Positions 31,065 to 43,411 of a stretch of 64,000 nt of DNA are shown in pieces. This DNA is from Bacteroidales bacterium (GTDB taxonomy: Bacteria; Bacteroidota; Bacteroidia; Bacteroidales; UBA932). The notes under the pieces are model-generated. The model saw nothing but the letters and a program-made list of their open reading frames with translations. It was not told the DNA's origin and did no database searches. The translations under genes were made by a program, and so were the position numbers. The stretch spans positions 1 through 64,000 of the forward strand of contig JAFQFD010000027.1 in the NCBI GenBank assembly GCA_017415715.1, written 5' to 3'. Each line of letters starts with the position of its first letter. The first letter of the stretch is position 1.

Positions 31065-31955
31065 ATGAGCGAAATGAGTGCAAACGACCTTTTGAAGAAG
31101 GTCAGGAAGATAGAGATAAAGACCAGGGCGCTTTCGCACCAGATCTTTGCGGGCGAATACCACTCGGCCTTCAAGGGCCGCGGTATGGCCTTCAGCGAGG
31201 TGCGTGAGTACCAGTACGGAGACGACGTGCGCAACATGGACTGGAATGTCACCGCGCGTCTTCGTTCGCCGTATGTCAAGGTCTTTGAGGAGGAGAGGGA
31301 ACTGACGGTCGTTCTGCTGGTGGATGTCAGCCGCTCAAGACTCTTCGGAACAACAGGCAGCACCAGGAAGGACATCCTGGCGGAGATCGCCGCCGTCCTT
31401 TCGTTCTCGGCGATAATCAACAACGACAAGGTCGGAGCCCTGTTCTTCAGCGACAAGGTGGAGAAGTTCATCCCGCCTAAGAAGGGACGCACGCATCTTC
31501 TCCACATCATCAGGGAGATCATAGAGTTCGAGCCCGCCTCCGACGGCACTGACATATCCGAGGCATTGCGTTATCTGACCAATGCCATCAAGAAGAAATG
31601 CGCGGCATTCCTTCTGTCGGACATGCTGGATGTCGACCAGGACGGCAATCCTCGTTATGAGGACGCCTTGAAGGTCGCCGTAAACCGCCACGACCTCTCG
31701 GTCATAGAGGTTTATGACCCTCGCGAAAGGTCGCTTCCGGATGTGGGTCTTGTGAATATAAAGGATTCAGAGACAGGAGAGTATGCTTGGGTTGACACTT
31801 CAAGCAGAAAGATGAGGACTGCTTATGAGGAGTGGTTCAGAAACGTTGAACAGACCTCTTCGCGTCTGTTCATGAAATACAATGTAGACAAGGTCGCCAT
31901 ATCGCTTGACGAAGATTACGTCAAGGGACTGATGACCTTGTTCAAAAACAGGTAA
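31065..31955 (+). CDS. DUF58 (von Willebrand A-like) protein of the Bat operon
   Basis: A 296-residue DUF58 protein. The DUF58 signature FSEVREYQYGDDVRNMDWNVTAR (about residues 43-65) is followed by a VWA-like fold starting ELTVVLLVDVSRS (about 78-90). It has no signal peptide or membrane span and is probably cytoplasmic, working with MoxR. A second ATG (MSANDLL, 9 bases in) could also be the start. The gene after it begins 5 bases downstream. Confidence 0.92.
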   Translation: MSEMSANDLLKKVRKIEIKTRALSHQIFAGEYHSAFKGRGMAFSEVREYQYGDDVRNMDWNVTARLRSPYVKVFEEERELTVVLLVDVSRSRLFGTTGSTRKDILAEIAAVLSFSAIINNDKVGALFFSDKVEKFIPPKKGRTHLLHIIREIIEFEPASDGTDISEALRYLTNAIKKKCAAFLLSDMLDVDQDGNPRYEDALKVAVNRHDLSVIEVYDPRERSLPDVGLVNIKDSETGEYAWVDTSSRKMRTAYEEWFRNVEQTSSRLFMKYNVDKVAISLDEDYVKGLMTLFKNR

Positions 31956-31960
31956 AGCAT

Positions 31961-33001
31961 ATGCGTAAGGCATTTATATATATCGGCCTGCTGCTCTGCA
32001 GCCTCGCCCTTGACGCTCAGGAAGCGGTCAAGGACACGGCTGCCGTGGAGCCGGCTGACACAACGGTCCGTCCGCAAGGCGGCATAATCGCCATGAAGGG
32101 TGCCTTCCTCGCTCCGAGGGAGCAGAGGGATTCCGTCCTCATCGGCGACCAGCTGCTCTACGGTGTGGAACTGCGTCTTGTTGAGGAAGGCACTCAGTTC
32201 GCCTTCCCGGAGTGGAAGAATGACCCGAGGGGGGGCATCATCGCAGTGTCGCCCTGGCTTGTCGACACCGTTAAGGTGACAAAGCAGAAGAAGGGCATGC
32301 CGAAACTGATGGACATCAGGGCAGGACTCGTGATAACATCGTTTGACGAGGGTCAATACGAGCTTCCGCAGATAATCTTGCAGAGGCAGTCGAAAGAAGG
32401 AGTCGTGGACACTCTTTATTTCGAGCCGATGCGTCTGGAAGTCAAGACGATGCCTGTCGATACGGCGACATTTGTGCCTCATGACATCAAGGGGCAGATC
32501 AGATATCCGGTGACAGCTCGTGAGGTCATTCCATGGGCTGTGGCCGGACAGTGGGCTGTTGTGCTGATAATCCTTGCAGTATGTCTTTATATGATACGCC
32601 GCAGGAAGGAGTCCGGTGAGGTGAAGCGCAAGGAGCCTGCGCATATCGTGGCTCTGCGCGAGCTGGACAAATATCGTGGAAAGGGCATGTGGGTGCCTGA
32701 GAAGCAGAAGGCCTTCTATTCCGGCATCACAGATGCGTTGAGGGAATATATTTCTGAAAGATATGGTATCGGGGCGATGGAGATGACGACTTCCGAGATC
32801 TTTGAGGATATGAAGAAGACTGATGCTCCTGAGGAACTTCTCAGAGAGGTGCGCGAGCTTTTCGAGCGCGCCGATTTCGTGAAGTTCGCCAAGTATGTGG
32901 CCTCCGACGAAGACAATGCCGCGTCTCTCCCGGTTGCTGTGCGCTTTGTCACGCAGACCTATCAGACAGAGATTGAAACAGAAGAAAAGACGGAGGAATA
33001 A
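31961..33001 (+). CDS. Membrane-anchored Bat-operon protein, unnamed
   Basis: A 346-residue protein with a signal peptide (ending LALDAQ), a periplasmic region of about 175 residues, one membrane span (about 193-213, WAVVLIILAVCLYMI) followed by basic residues (RRRKES), and a cytoplasmic tail of about 130 residues. The tail (KQKAFYSGITDALREYISERYGIGAMEMTTSEIFEDM) resembles the C-terminal part of BatD-like proteins. It sits where Bacteroidota usually have an extra membrane protein between DUF58 and batA. The stop overlaps the batA start by one base. Function unknown. Confidence 0.85.
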   Translation: MRKAFIYIGLLLCSLALDAQEAVKDTAAVEPADTTVRPQGGIIAMKGAFLAPREQRDSVLIGDQLLYGVELRLVEEGTQFAFPEWKNDPRGGIIAVSPWLVDTVKVTKQKKGMPKLMDIRAGLVITSFDEGQYELPQIILQRQSKEGVVDTLYFEPMRLEVKTMPVDTATFVPHDIKGQIRYPVTAREVIPWAVAGQWAVVLIILAVCLYMIRRRKESGEVKRKEPAHIVALRELDKYRGKGMWVPEKQKAFYSGITDALREYISERYGIGAMEMTTSEIFEDMKKTDAPEELLREVRELFERADFVKFAKYVASDEDNAASLPVAVRFVTQTYQTEIETEEKTEE

Positions 33002-33987
33002 TGTTTTTTGAATATCCGAAATTGTTATGGCTTCTTGCAGTGCCTGCCCTGCTGGTGCTGCACTACATATATCTGGAAAGGGCCGGACGTCATCCGCACC
33101 TGAGAGTGTCGGTGGCGACACCCTGGATGAAGGGAGGTATGTCATATATGAACATACTCCGTCACATACCTTTCATCCTGAGGACTTTCGCCCTCGTGAT
33201 GATTGTCGTGGCGCTGGCACGTCCGAGATCTTCTGAAGAGCTTTCGAAGGTCGATACGGAAGGAATCGACATTGTCCTTGCAATGGACGTGTCCACCAGT
33301 ATGCTGGCCAGGGACCTGACTCCGGACCGCATCAGCGCATCGAAGGATATTGCGATAGAGTTCATATCACAGCGTCCTTCTGACAGGATGGGCATAGTGG
33401 TCTTTGCCGGCGAGAGCTTTACACAGTGTCCGCTGACCACTGACAGGGCCACCCTGATCAATCTGATGAAGGAAGTCCAGACAGATATAATAGAGGATGG
33501 AACCGCCATTGGAAACGGTCTTGCGACAGCTGTTGCCCGCATGAAGGATTCTGACGCGAAGAGCCGTGTCGTCATACTTCTTACGGACGGTGTGAACAAC
33601 AGTGGCGAGGTCGCTCCGAAGATGGCGGCTGAGATCGCAAAGACCTATGGCATAAGGGTGTACACGATAGGTGTAGGAAAGGAAGGCATGGCTCCGTATC
33701 CTGTGATGACTCCGTGGGGAGTGCAGGTGCAGAATATGAAGGTGGAGATCGACGAGGCTCTCCTCAAGGAGATAGCCGAGTCGACAGGCGGCCGTTATTT
33801 CAGGGCGACCGACAATACGAAACTCGCTGAGATCTACAGCGAGATCAACAAGATGGAGAAGGCCAAGACATCTGTCGAGAGCTTCCCTGTATACAAGGAA
33901 CTCTTTGGTACATATGTCCTTTGGGCATTGCTTGCGCTTATGCTTGAACTTCTTCTTAACTGGTTTGTAATAAGGAGGTTAGTATGA
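33001..33987 (+). CDS. batA: Aerotolerance protein BatA (VWA domain)
   Basis: A 328-residue membrane protein. Two N-terminal spans (about residues 8-22 and 56-76) are followed by a VWA domain with an intact MIDAS motif (AMDVSTSM, about 96-103, plus the distal Thr/Asp residues), and a C-terminal span (about 308-325). The VWA domain is predicted to face the periplasm. Bat proteins were linked to aerotolerance in Bacteroides fragilis. It overlaps batB by 4 bases, consistent with coupled translation. Confidence 0.93.
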   Translation: MFFEYPKLLWLLAVPALLVLHYIYLERAGRHPHLRVSVATPWMKGGMSYMNILRHIPFILRTFALVMIVVALARPRSSEELSKVDTEGIDIVLAMDVSTSMLARDLTPDRISASKDIAIEFISQRPSDRMGIVVFAGESFTQCPLTTDRATLINLMKEVQTDIIEDGTAIGNGLATAVARMKDSDAKSRVVILLTDGVNNSGEVAPKMAAEIAKTYGIRVYTIGVGKEGMAPYPVMTPWGVQVQNMKVEIDEALLKEIAESTGGRYFRATDNTKLAEIYSEINKMEKAKTSVESFPVYKELFGTYVLWALLALMLELLLNWFVIRRLV

Positions 33988-34988
33988 TATTCGCTGAACC
34001 GAAATATTTGATGCTTCTTCTGCTGATCCCTGTGTTCTTCGTGATCCAGGCACTGGTGCTGAAGTTTCGTGCGAAGAGAATAAGACGCTTCGGTGACCAG
34101 GCTCTGGTCGAGAAGCTCATGCCTTCTTATTCGAAGGCAAAGGTATGGCTTCGCCTTTCTTTGTTCGCAATCGCGTTCATGTTCTTTATTCTGGGTATTT
34201 CCCGTCCTCAGATGGGTGCCATCCTGAAGGAACACAAGACTCGCGGTGCGGAAGTGATGGTGGTTCTTGATGTGTCGAACTCCATGCTCGCCCAGGACTA
34301 TTCTCCGAACAGGCTTGAGCGTGCGAAGCTTGCGATCTCAAGAATGGTCGACAAACTTCGCGACGACAGGATAGGACTCATCGTCTTTGCCGGAAATTCG
34401 TTCGTCCAGCTTCCCATCACCACTGATTATGTGTCTGCAAAGATGTTCCTCAGCAGCATCTCGACAGAGTCTGTTCCGATTCAGGGAACAGCGATGGGAG
34501 AAGCGATATCCACTGCACTCAGGAGCTTCAGCGCGCAGAGCGACAAGAGCCGTGCGATAATCGTGATCACAGATGGTGAAAACCATGAGGATGATCCGGT
34601 GGCTGCTGCAAGACAGGCTGCAGAGCTCGGCGTACGCGTGTTTACTATCGGTGTGGGGTCTCCGCAGGGAACCATGATTCCGATGGGTGACGGTCAATAT
34701 CTTGAAGACCGTGAAGGCAATCCTGTCGTGACCAGGCTGGATGAAAAGGTGCTCCAGGAAGTTGCGGAAGCGGGAAAGGGACTTTATGTCCATGCTGGAA
34801 ACAGGGAATTCGGACTCGATCCGGTCATTGAGGAGATCTCAAGGATGGACGACGAGGAATACAACTCGATAGTGTTTGAGGAATATGATGAACTGTATAT
34901 GTATTTCCTTGCAGTGGCATTCTTCTTCCTCGTGCTTGAAATGCTGATCGGAGACCGCAGGTCGAAGCGTCATTTGTTTGTAAGATAA
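33984..34988 (+). CDS. batB: Aerotolerance protein BatB (VWA domain)
   Basis: A 334-residue paralogue of BatA with the same plan: N-terminal membrane spans (about residues 6-24 and 54-74), a VWA domain with MIDAS VLDVSNSM (about 93-100), and a C-terminal span (YMYFLAVAFFFLVLEMLIG). It probably pairs with BatA in a membrane complex. It overlaps batA by 4 bases and batC by 1. Confidence 0.93.
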   Translation: MIFAEPKYLMLLLLIPVFFVIQALVLKFRAKRIRRFGDQALVEKLMPSYSKAKVWLRLSLFAIAFMFFILGISRPQMGAILKEHKTRGAEVMVVLDVSNSMLAQDYSPNRLERAKLAISRMVDKLRDDRIGLIVFAGNSFVQLPITTDYVSAKMFLSSISTESVPIQGTAMGEAISTALRSFSAQSDKSRAIIVITDGENHEDDPVAAARQAAELGVRVFTIGVGSPQGTMIPMGDGQYLEDREGNPVVTRLDEKVLQEVAEAGKGLYVHAGNREFGLDPVIEEISRMDDEEYNSIVFEEYDELYMYFLAVAFFFLVLEMLIGDRRSKRHLFVR

Positions 34989-35758
34989 TGTATATGAGAA
35001 AGATACTGTATGTGATATTGTCTATGTGCCTTATGGCTGTTTCTGTTGCAGACCTGTCTGCGCAGGAGGACAGGCGTGAGGTGCGCAAGGGTAACCGCAG
35101 GTTCAAGGACGGGGCCTTCGGCGAGGCCGGCATAGAATATATGAGGGCATTGCAGAAGGATTCTATGTCCGTTGCAGCGAACTATAACCTTGCCAATGCG
35201 TTATATAGGCAGGAAGACTATGAGAAGGCGAAGGAAGCCCTCGGGCGCATCAAGGATGTGGCTCCGATGACTCCGGATGCAGCCGCTTACTTCTATAATC
35301 TTGGCTCTGTCGCGATCGCTCAGCAGGACTGGCAGACTGCAGTGCAGGCCTTTGCACAGTCTCTCCTGGTAAATCCGGGAGATCTGGACGCAAAGGAGAA
35401 CTACATCTATGCAAAGAAGAAACTGCAGGATCAGCAGCAGAATCAGAACGACCAGGACCAGAACCAGGATCAGAATCAGGACAATCAGAACCAGGATCAG
35501 AATCAGGATCAGAACAACCAGGACCAGAATCAGGATAACCAGGACAATCAGCAGAACGATCAGAACAACGACGATCAGCAAGATAACAAGGATAATAAAG
35601 ACAATCAGCAGTCCCAGGGACAGCAGCCGCAGATAACTCCGCAGGCCGCCCAGCAGATGCTTCAGGCGATACAGGCCAAGGAAAAGGAGACGCAGGACAA
35701 GGTGAACAAGGCAAAGGCTGCCGCCATGAAGTCAAGACAGAGGGAAAAGAACTGGTAA
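34988..35758 (+). CDS. batC: BatC: TPR protein with an Asp/Asn/Gln-rich tail
   Basis: A 256-residue exported protein (signal peptide ending DLSAQ). TPR-like helices cover about residues 35-140 (GEAGIEYMRALQKDSMSVAANYNLANALYRQEDYEKAKEAL, then a second repeat). From about 145 to 215 the chain is a near-pure D/N/Q tract (QNQDQNQD repeats), followed by a charged helical tail. The true start may be the ATG at 34994 (MRKILY). TPRs suggest scaffolding of the BatA/BatB complex in the periplasm. Confidence 0.9.
   Translation: MYMRKILYVILSMCLMAVSVADLSAQEDRREVRKGNRRFKDGAFGEAGIEYMRALQKDSMSVAANYNLANALYRQEDYEKAKEALGRIKDVAPMTPDAAAYFYNLGSVAIAQQDWQTAVQAFAQSLLVNPGDLDAKENYIYAKKKLQDQQQNQNDQDQNQDQNQDNQNQDQNQDQNNQDQNQDNQDNQQNDQNNDDQQDNKDNKDNQQSQGQQPQITPQAAQQMLQAIQAKEKETQDKVNKAKAAAMKSRQREKNW
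35431..35640 (+). repeat. Low-complexity D/N/Q-coding tract in batC
   Basis: Repeated CAGAAY/CAGGAY-type codon pairs encode about 70 residues of Asp, Asn and Gln. The short, nearly identical 6-12 base units make the tract prone to slippage and length change between strains. Confidence 0.8.
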
Positions 35759-35772
35759 CAGGAGAGACGGAT

Positions 35773-38382
35773 ATGAGAAAATTATTTATTTCAGTGTTGT
35801 TGGCTTTGTCTGCAGTGCTTGCACACGCGCAGACAAGCATTCAGGTGCAGACACACAATGTGGTGGCTCTGGACGAGCAGTTCAATGTCACCTTCATCAT
35901 AGAAGGCAGCAAGCCATCCTCATTCAGCTGGGAGCCGGGTGAGGACTTTGTGCTTGTATGGGGACCGCAGCAAGGCAGGTCTACCAGCGTGCAGATAATC
36001 AACGGAAAGAGGACGGAGTCCTCGCAGACTACATATTCATATATACTGAAGCCTGTGAAGGCCGGAAAGTTTACCCTTGCCAAGGCAAGCGCCAAGGTGA
36101 AGGGCGATGAGATCTTCTCTCAGGAACAGACTATAGAAGTCGTGGCGTCCGGCTCGTCGTCTTCGTCAGGCCAGTCCGCTTCTTCCGGACAGAGTCAGTC
36201 TGCGCAGGCAAGGCCATCCCAGCAGGGTGTCATATCTGACAATGACATCTTCATGAATATCAGCCTGAGCAGGACCAATGTAGTTCTGGGAGAACCGATT
36301 ACTGCAACTGTGAAGTTGTATCAGCGTGTCAACATATCGGGCTTCGAGAGCGCTTCGTTTCCGTCTTTCAACGGCTTCTGGAGCCAGGAGATCGAGACTC
36401 CGACCAACATCGAGTTCTCTCGTGAGACCTACAATGGACAGATATACAATGCCGCTACTCTCCGCAAGTTTGTCCTCATCCCTCAGCAGACGGGACAGCT
36501 CAAGATAGATCCGGCAGAGCTCGTCTGCCTTGTGAGTGTCAGGGTGTCTTCCGGAGGAAACAGCATTTTTGACGGTTTCTTCGATGACTACAGGACAGTC
36601 CGCAAGAAGGTTGTGACTAAGCCTATGACCGTCAATGTGTCACCGCTCCCGTCGGGCGCTCCTGCGTCATTCGGAGGCGGAGTGGGAGAGTTCAGCATAT
36701 CTGCCAAAGTGAGCAAGGATTCTCTTCTTACTCATGAGGCGGCGTCCTTGATCGTCACTGTTTCAGGAAAGGGAAATGTATCTCTCCTGGAGACTCCGAA
36801 GGTGTCGTTCCCGCCGGACATGGAGGTATATGACACAAAGGTTGTCAGCAATGTCTCGGCAGGAGGACTTTCCGGCAGCAAGAGGTATGAATATCCGTTC
36901 ATCCCGAGAAGCTATGGCGACTTTGTCATAGAGCCCGTCAAGTATTCATACTATGATGTCAATCAGAAGAAGTATGTGACTCTTGAAACGGCTCCGATAG
37001 AGCTGAAGGTCGGTAAAGGCAAGGAAGTAGATGCATCTTCTCCTGTGGTTGTGCCGGGTGTGAACAGAAAGGACGTCAAGAATCTTGACAGCGATATCAG
37101 ATATATAAACACGAAGGATCCACAACTTGCAGCCAAGGGTGACTTCTTCATCGGCTCGGGACTTTTCTGGGTACTGATGGCGCTGATTACAGTGGCGGCT
37201 GTCGCCTTCTGGCTCATATTCCGCAAGCTTGCGGCAAGAAGGGCCGATGTGGCCGGCACGAGGAACAGAAAGGCCACGAAGATGGCTCTCAAACGTCTCC
37301 AGCTGGCGAATACATTCCTCAAGCAGAATCTTTATACTGCATTCTATGAGGAACTTCACAAGGCTCTTCTCGGATTCATCTCGGACAAGCTCAACATGCC
37401 TGTGGCAGAGCTCTCGCGAGAAAGAATATCTGAAACACTCAAGTCAGAAAATGTCCAGCAGGAGCATATAGACACATTCATCAGCATCCTCGATGCATGC
37501 GAGTTCGCAAGATATTCCCCATCGTCAGGTCACGAGGCGATGGAGGCGCACTATACATCAGCGCTGGATGTCATATCATCTATAGATTCAAGTATGAAAT
37601 CAAGACGTAATGGCGGAAGACAGGCAGTACTTGTGCTGCTTCTGTTGATGGCGCCGTTCGCGGCGCAGGCCGGCAATGATGCCTATGTGGATTCACTCTG
37701 GACATCGGCCAATGATGCATATGCGCAGGGACTGTGGGCAGATGCTGCAGACGGATATGAAATGATATCGGACATGGGGCTGGAGTCGGCTCCTCTGTAT
37801 TGCAACATAGGAAATGCATATTATAAGTATGGAAATCTTCCGAAGGCAATCCTCAACTATGAGAGGGCGTTGAAACTTGATCCTTCTTATGAAGATGCTG
37901 CAGCCAACCTCGAACTGATGAACAGCATGATCCAGGACAGGATAGACCCGGTACCGCCGTTCTTCCTCACGAAGTGGTTCAAGGACATCTCATACCTCAT
38001 GCCTTCAGATGCATGGGCTGTCATTGCGGTTGTCCTCTTTGCTCTGACTCTGGGACTCTTCCTGCTCTTCCTTCTCGCCCCTACGGTCGCAGGAAGGCGT
38101 ACGGGCTTCTTCACCGGCATAGCGACACTCGTGCTCATGGCGTTTGCATTTTCATTCTCAGTATCGCAGAAGAATGAGTATATGAATGCTGACAAGGCCA
38201 TAGTGATGCGTCCGGTGACTTCTGTCAAGAGTTCGCCATCGTCTGAGTCCACCAAGGATCTTTTTGTCCTTCACGAGGGAACGAAAGTGAAAGTGCTTGA
38301 CACTGTCGGATCGTGGAATAACATAGAACTTGCAGACGGCCGCCAAGGCTGGCTTCCTGCGGCAGATCTGGAATTGATATAA
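35773..38382 (+). CDS. batD: BatD-BatE fusion protein
   Basis: 869 residues in one frame. The first part (1 to about 607) is a BatD: signal peptide ending AHA, beta-sandwich domains (FIIEGSKPSSFSWEPGEDF, ...YEYPFIPRSYGDFVIEPVKYSYYD), a membrane span (about 459-478) and a cytoplasmic helical tail. From Met608 (base 37594) the sequence looks like a complete BatE: its own signal-like segment (MKSRRNGGRQAVLVLLLLMAPFAAQA), TPR motifs (about 650-715), two membrane spans and an SH3-like end (KVLDTVGSWNNIELADGRQGWLPAADL). These are usually separate genes. No stop lies between, so this is a fusion, or an internal start at 37594 makes BatE separately. Confidence 0.9.
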   Translation: MRKLFISVLLALSAVLAHAQTSIQVQTHNVVALDEQFNVTFIIEGSKPSSFSWEPGEDFVLVWGPQQGRSTSVQIINGKRTESSQTTYSYILKPVKAGKFTLAKASAKVKGDEIFSQEQTIEVVASGSSSSSGQSASSGQSQSAQARPSQQGVISDNDIFMNISLSRTNVVLGEPITATVKLYQRVNISGFESASFPSFNGFWSQEIETPTNIEFSRETYNGQIYNAATLRKFVLIPQQTGQLKIDPAELVCLVSVRVSSGGNSIFDGFFDDYRTVRKKVVTKPMTVNVSPLPSGAPASFGGGVGEFSISAKVSKDSLLTHEAASLIVTVSGKGNVSLLETPKVSFPPDMEVYDTKVVSNVSAGGLSGSKRYEYPFIPRSYGDFVIEPVKYSYYDVNQKKYVTLETAPIELKVGKGKEVDASSPVVVPGVNRKDVKNLDSDIRYINTKDPQLAAKGDFFIGSGLFWVLMALITVAAVAFWLIFRKLAARRADVAGTRNRKATKMALKRLQLANTFLKQNLYTAFYEELHKALLGFISDKLNMPVAELSRERISETLKSENVQQEHIDTFISILDACEFARYSPSSGHEAMEAHYTSALDVISSIDSSMKSRRNGGRQAVLVLLLLMAPFAAQAGNDAYVDSLWTSANDAYAQGLWADAADGYEMISDMGLESAPLYCNIGNAYYKYGNLPKAILNYERALKLDPSYEDAAANLELMNSMIQDRIDPVPPFFLTKWFKDISYLMPSDAWAVIAVVLFALTLGLFLLFLLAPTVAGRRTGFFTGIATLVLMAFAFSFSVSQKNEYMNADKAIVMRPVTSVKSSPSSESTKDLFVLHEGTKVKVLDTVGSWNNIELADGRQGWLPAADLELI

Positions 38383-41559
<3,177 letters not shown>

Positions 41560-41572
41560 TTCACAACACACG

Positions 41573-41600
41573 AAAGGCTGACCCGCAAAGTCAGCCTTTT
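41573..41600 (+). terminator. Rho-independent terminator after the beta-galactosidase gene
   Basis: AAAGGCTGAC (41573-41582) and GTCAGCCTTT (41590-41599) form a perfect 10-bp stem with a 7-base loop, ending in TTTT. Confidence 0.88.
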
Positions 41601-41799
41601 CTGTGCCATAGCCATCAGGGAAATTTAGTGTATTATATAAGATATTGAATGCTAATGATTTAAGTGATCTGGGATCGGAATTTCTTTCGACCTTGAAATA
41701 TGTAACTGGTTGATTTTCCATGGATTACAAGTTACACCTCAGGCGGATTTCACATACTCATAACGCATGTGCTATAAATATTGTGATGCCTGCTTTTAT
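41601..41799. other. Intergenic stretch without recognised features
   Basis: Between the beta-galactosidase terminator and palindromic copy D I see no convincing gene, promoter or RNA. Short open frames here have no signal peptide, motif or initiation context. Confidence 0.6.
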
Positions 41800-41933
41800 G
41801 TGGTGGCAGAGTAAGTTTGGATGGTGTGGCCGCCCGCGGCCTCATGAGCGGGAGGGGCCCGACGCGAAGCGTTGGGAGGGACGAAGTCGGAACTTGTTCC
41901 GACGAAGCCAAGCCAAACTTACTCAGTCACCAC
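41800..41933 (+). repeat. Palindromic element, copy D (degenerate, between beta-galactosidase and glyA)
   Basis: Arms 41800-41824 and 41908-41933 pair imperfectly (shared core AAGTTTGG / CCAAACTT with flanking mismatches). The core reads TGTGGCCGC with hairpin 1 CCCGC...GCGGG, the block GGGAGGGGCCC, hairpin 2 CCCGACGC-GAA-GCGTTGGG, then GGGAGGGA. An extra hairpin (GTCGGAAC-TT-GTTCCGAC, 41886-41903) precedes the right arm and is absent from the other copies. The arm mismatches suggest this is an older copy. Confidence 0.82.
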
Positions 41934-41948
41934 TTATTGTAAATAAAA

Positions 41949-41974
41949 GAGGCGGCTGATGTTTCAGTCGCCTC
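41949..41974 (-). terminator. Rho-independent terminator of glyA
   Basis: GAGGCGGCTGA (41949-41959) pairs with TCAGTCGCCTC (41964-41974) with one G-T. On the minus strand the stem is followed by TTTTATTT. It lies 21 bases past the glyA stop. Confidence 0.8.
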
Positions 41975-41995
41975 GGGTTGGTATGTCTGTGATTT

Positions 41996-43324
41996 TTAGT
42001 ATCTGTTGAGCGGCATGCCGTTAGTCTTCATGCGAACCTGCTTCTTTACAGCGCTGAGGACTTCCTCGTATGCCTCGCGGCCTTCCTCTGTCTTGCCTGC
42101 GATCAGGTCAAGGTTTGCTGCTGCATTGGTGAGGACCTTGTCGATGAGGTTCACGATGAACTCCATGTCCTTCTCCACGAAACCTCGTGAAGTAATTGCC
42201 GGTGTACCTACGCGTACTCCAGAAGTAAGGAACGGTGAACGTGAATCGAACGGCACCATATTCTTGTTGAGGGTGATGTCTGCCTTGCCGAGCTCCTTCT
42301 CTGCCACCTTTCCTGAAAGCTCAGGGAACTTGGTGCGGAGGTCGATGAGCAGGAGGTGATTGTCTGTGCCGCCTGACACGATCTTGTATCCTCTTGACTT
42401 GAATGCTTCAGCCATTGCTGCCGCATTGTTTATCACCTGCTTCTGGTATTCTTTGAACTCAGGCTGGAGAGCCTCGTAGAATGAAACCGCCTTTGCTGCT
42501 ATACAGTGCTCGAGAGGACCGCCCTGAACACCTGGGAACACGCTTGAATTGAGAATCTGCGACATCTTCTTCACGACGCCCTTTGGAGTCGTGAGTCCCC
42601 AAGGGTTGTCGAAGTCCTTGCCCATGAGAATGATACCTCCACGTGGACCACGGAGAGTCTTATGAGTGGTAGATGTCACGATGTGTGCATATTTTACAGG
42701 GTTGCTGAGAAGACCTGCCGCGATGAGGCCGGCAGTATGTGCCATGTCTACCCAGAAAATTGCTCCTACCTTGTCTGCAATCTCACGCATCCTTGCATAA
42801 TCCCACTCTCTCGAGTATGCAGATGCTCCGCCTATGATGAGCTTCGGCTTGTGCTCCAGAGCCCTGCGCTCCATCTCTTCGTAGTCGATCATGCCCGTAG
42901 TCTCGCTGAGACCATATGATACAGCATTATACAGTATGCCTGACATGTTGACCGGAGAACCATGTGTGAGGTGTCCTCCGTGTGCGAGGTCAAGTCCCAT
43001 GAAAGTCTCGCCCGGCTTGAGGCATGCCATCATGACTGCCATGTTTGCCTGTGCTCCTGAGTGCGGCTGCACATTTGCATACTCTGCCTCGAAAAGCTCT
43101 TTGAGACGGTCGATTGCAAGCTGCTCGATCTGGTCAACAATCTCGCATCCTCCATAATATCTTGCTCCCGGATATCCCTCTGCATATTTGTTTGTGCAGA
43201 TCGAACCGAGGGCTTCAAGCACCTGGTCACTTACATAGTTCTCGGAAGCGATCAGCTCGATGCCTGATGTCTGCCTGTCTTCCTCTTTCTTGATGAGATT
43301 GAAAATTTGTAGATCTTGTTTCAT
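41996..43324 (-). CDS. glyA: Serine hydroxymethyltransferase
   Basis: A 442-residue PLP enzyme that interconverts serine and glycine while charging tetrahydrofolate with a one-carbon unit. Motifs present: [11 protein letters not shown] near the N-terminus, the PLP-lysine segment [15 protein letters not shown], and [11 protein letters not shown] start it at the ATG at 43324 (MKQDLQIF); an upstream ATG at 43348 falls inside the predicted promoter. It is divergent from the neighbouring methyltransferase gene and has its own terminator. Confidence 0.97.
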   Translation of the reverse strand: MKQDLQIFNLIKKEEDRQTSGIELIASENYVSDQVLEALGSICTNKYAEGYPGARYYGGCEIVDQIEQLAIDRLKELFEAEYANVQPHSGAQANMAVMMACLKPGETFMGLDLAHGGHLTHGSPVNMSGILYNAVSYGLSETTGMIDYEEMERRALEHKPKLIIGGASAYSREWDYARMREIADKVGAIFWVDMAHTAGLIAAGLLSNPVKYAHIVTSTTHKTLRGPRGGIILMGKDFDNPWGLTTPKGVVKKMSQILNSSVFPGVQGGPLEHCIAAKAVSFYEALQPEFKEYQKQVINNAAAMAEAFKSRGYKIVSGGTDNHLLLIDLRTKFPELSGKVAEKELGKADITLNKNMVPFDSRSPFLTSGVRVGTPAITSRGFVEKDMEFIVNLIDKVLTNAAANLDLIAGKTEEGREAYEEVLSAVKKQVRMKTNGMPLNRY

Positions 43325-43345
43325 AGGGTTGTGTTTAACATTCTG

Positions 43346-43353
43346 CAAAAATA
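43346..43353 (-). promoter_or_regulatory. Bacteroides-type -7 element for glyA
   Basis: TATTTTTG on the minus strand fits TAnnTTTG and ends 21 bases before the ATG at 43324. This supports that start over the one at 43348. Confidence 0.5.
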
Positions 43354-43382
43354 GGTATTTTTTAGAAATGAAAGAAGTTTTT

Positions 43383-43390
43383 TAACTTTG
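43383..43390 (+). promoter_or_regulatory. Bacteroides-type -7 element for the methyltransferase gene at 43412
   Basis: TAACTTTG is an exact TAnnTTTG match, 21 bases before the ATG. The glyA and methyltransferase promoters lie about 30 bases apart, back to back. Confidence 0.5.
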
Positions 43391-43411
43391 TATTCTGATT
43401 ACATCCGAATA

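Noticed and set aside
31916-33145. 409-codon open frame on the minus strand opposite the DUF58-batA genes
   Set aside because: It lies antisense to well-supported genes with signal peptides, membrane spans and 1-4 base overlaps; it has no initiation context or recognisable motif.
35431-35640. CRISPR-like short repeats
   Set aside because: The repeats are in frame within batC, encode D/N/Q residues and have no spacer structure.
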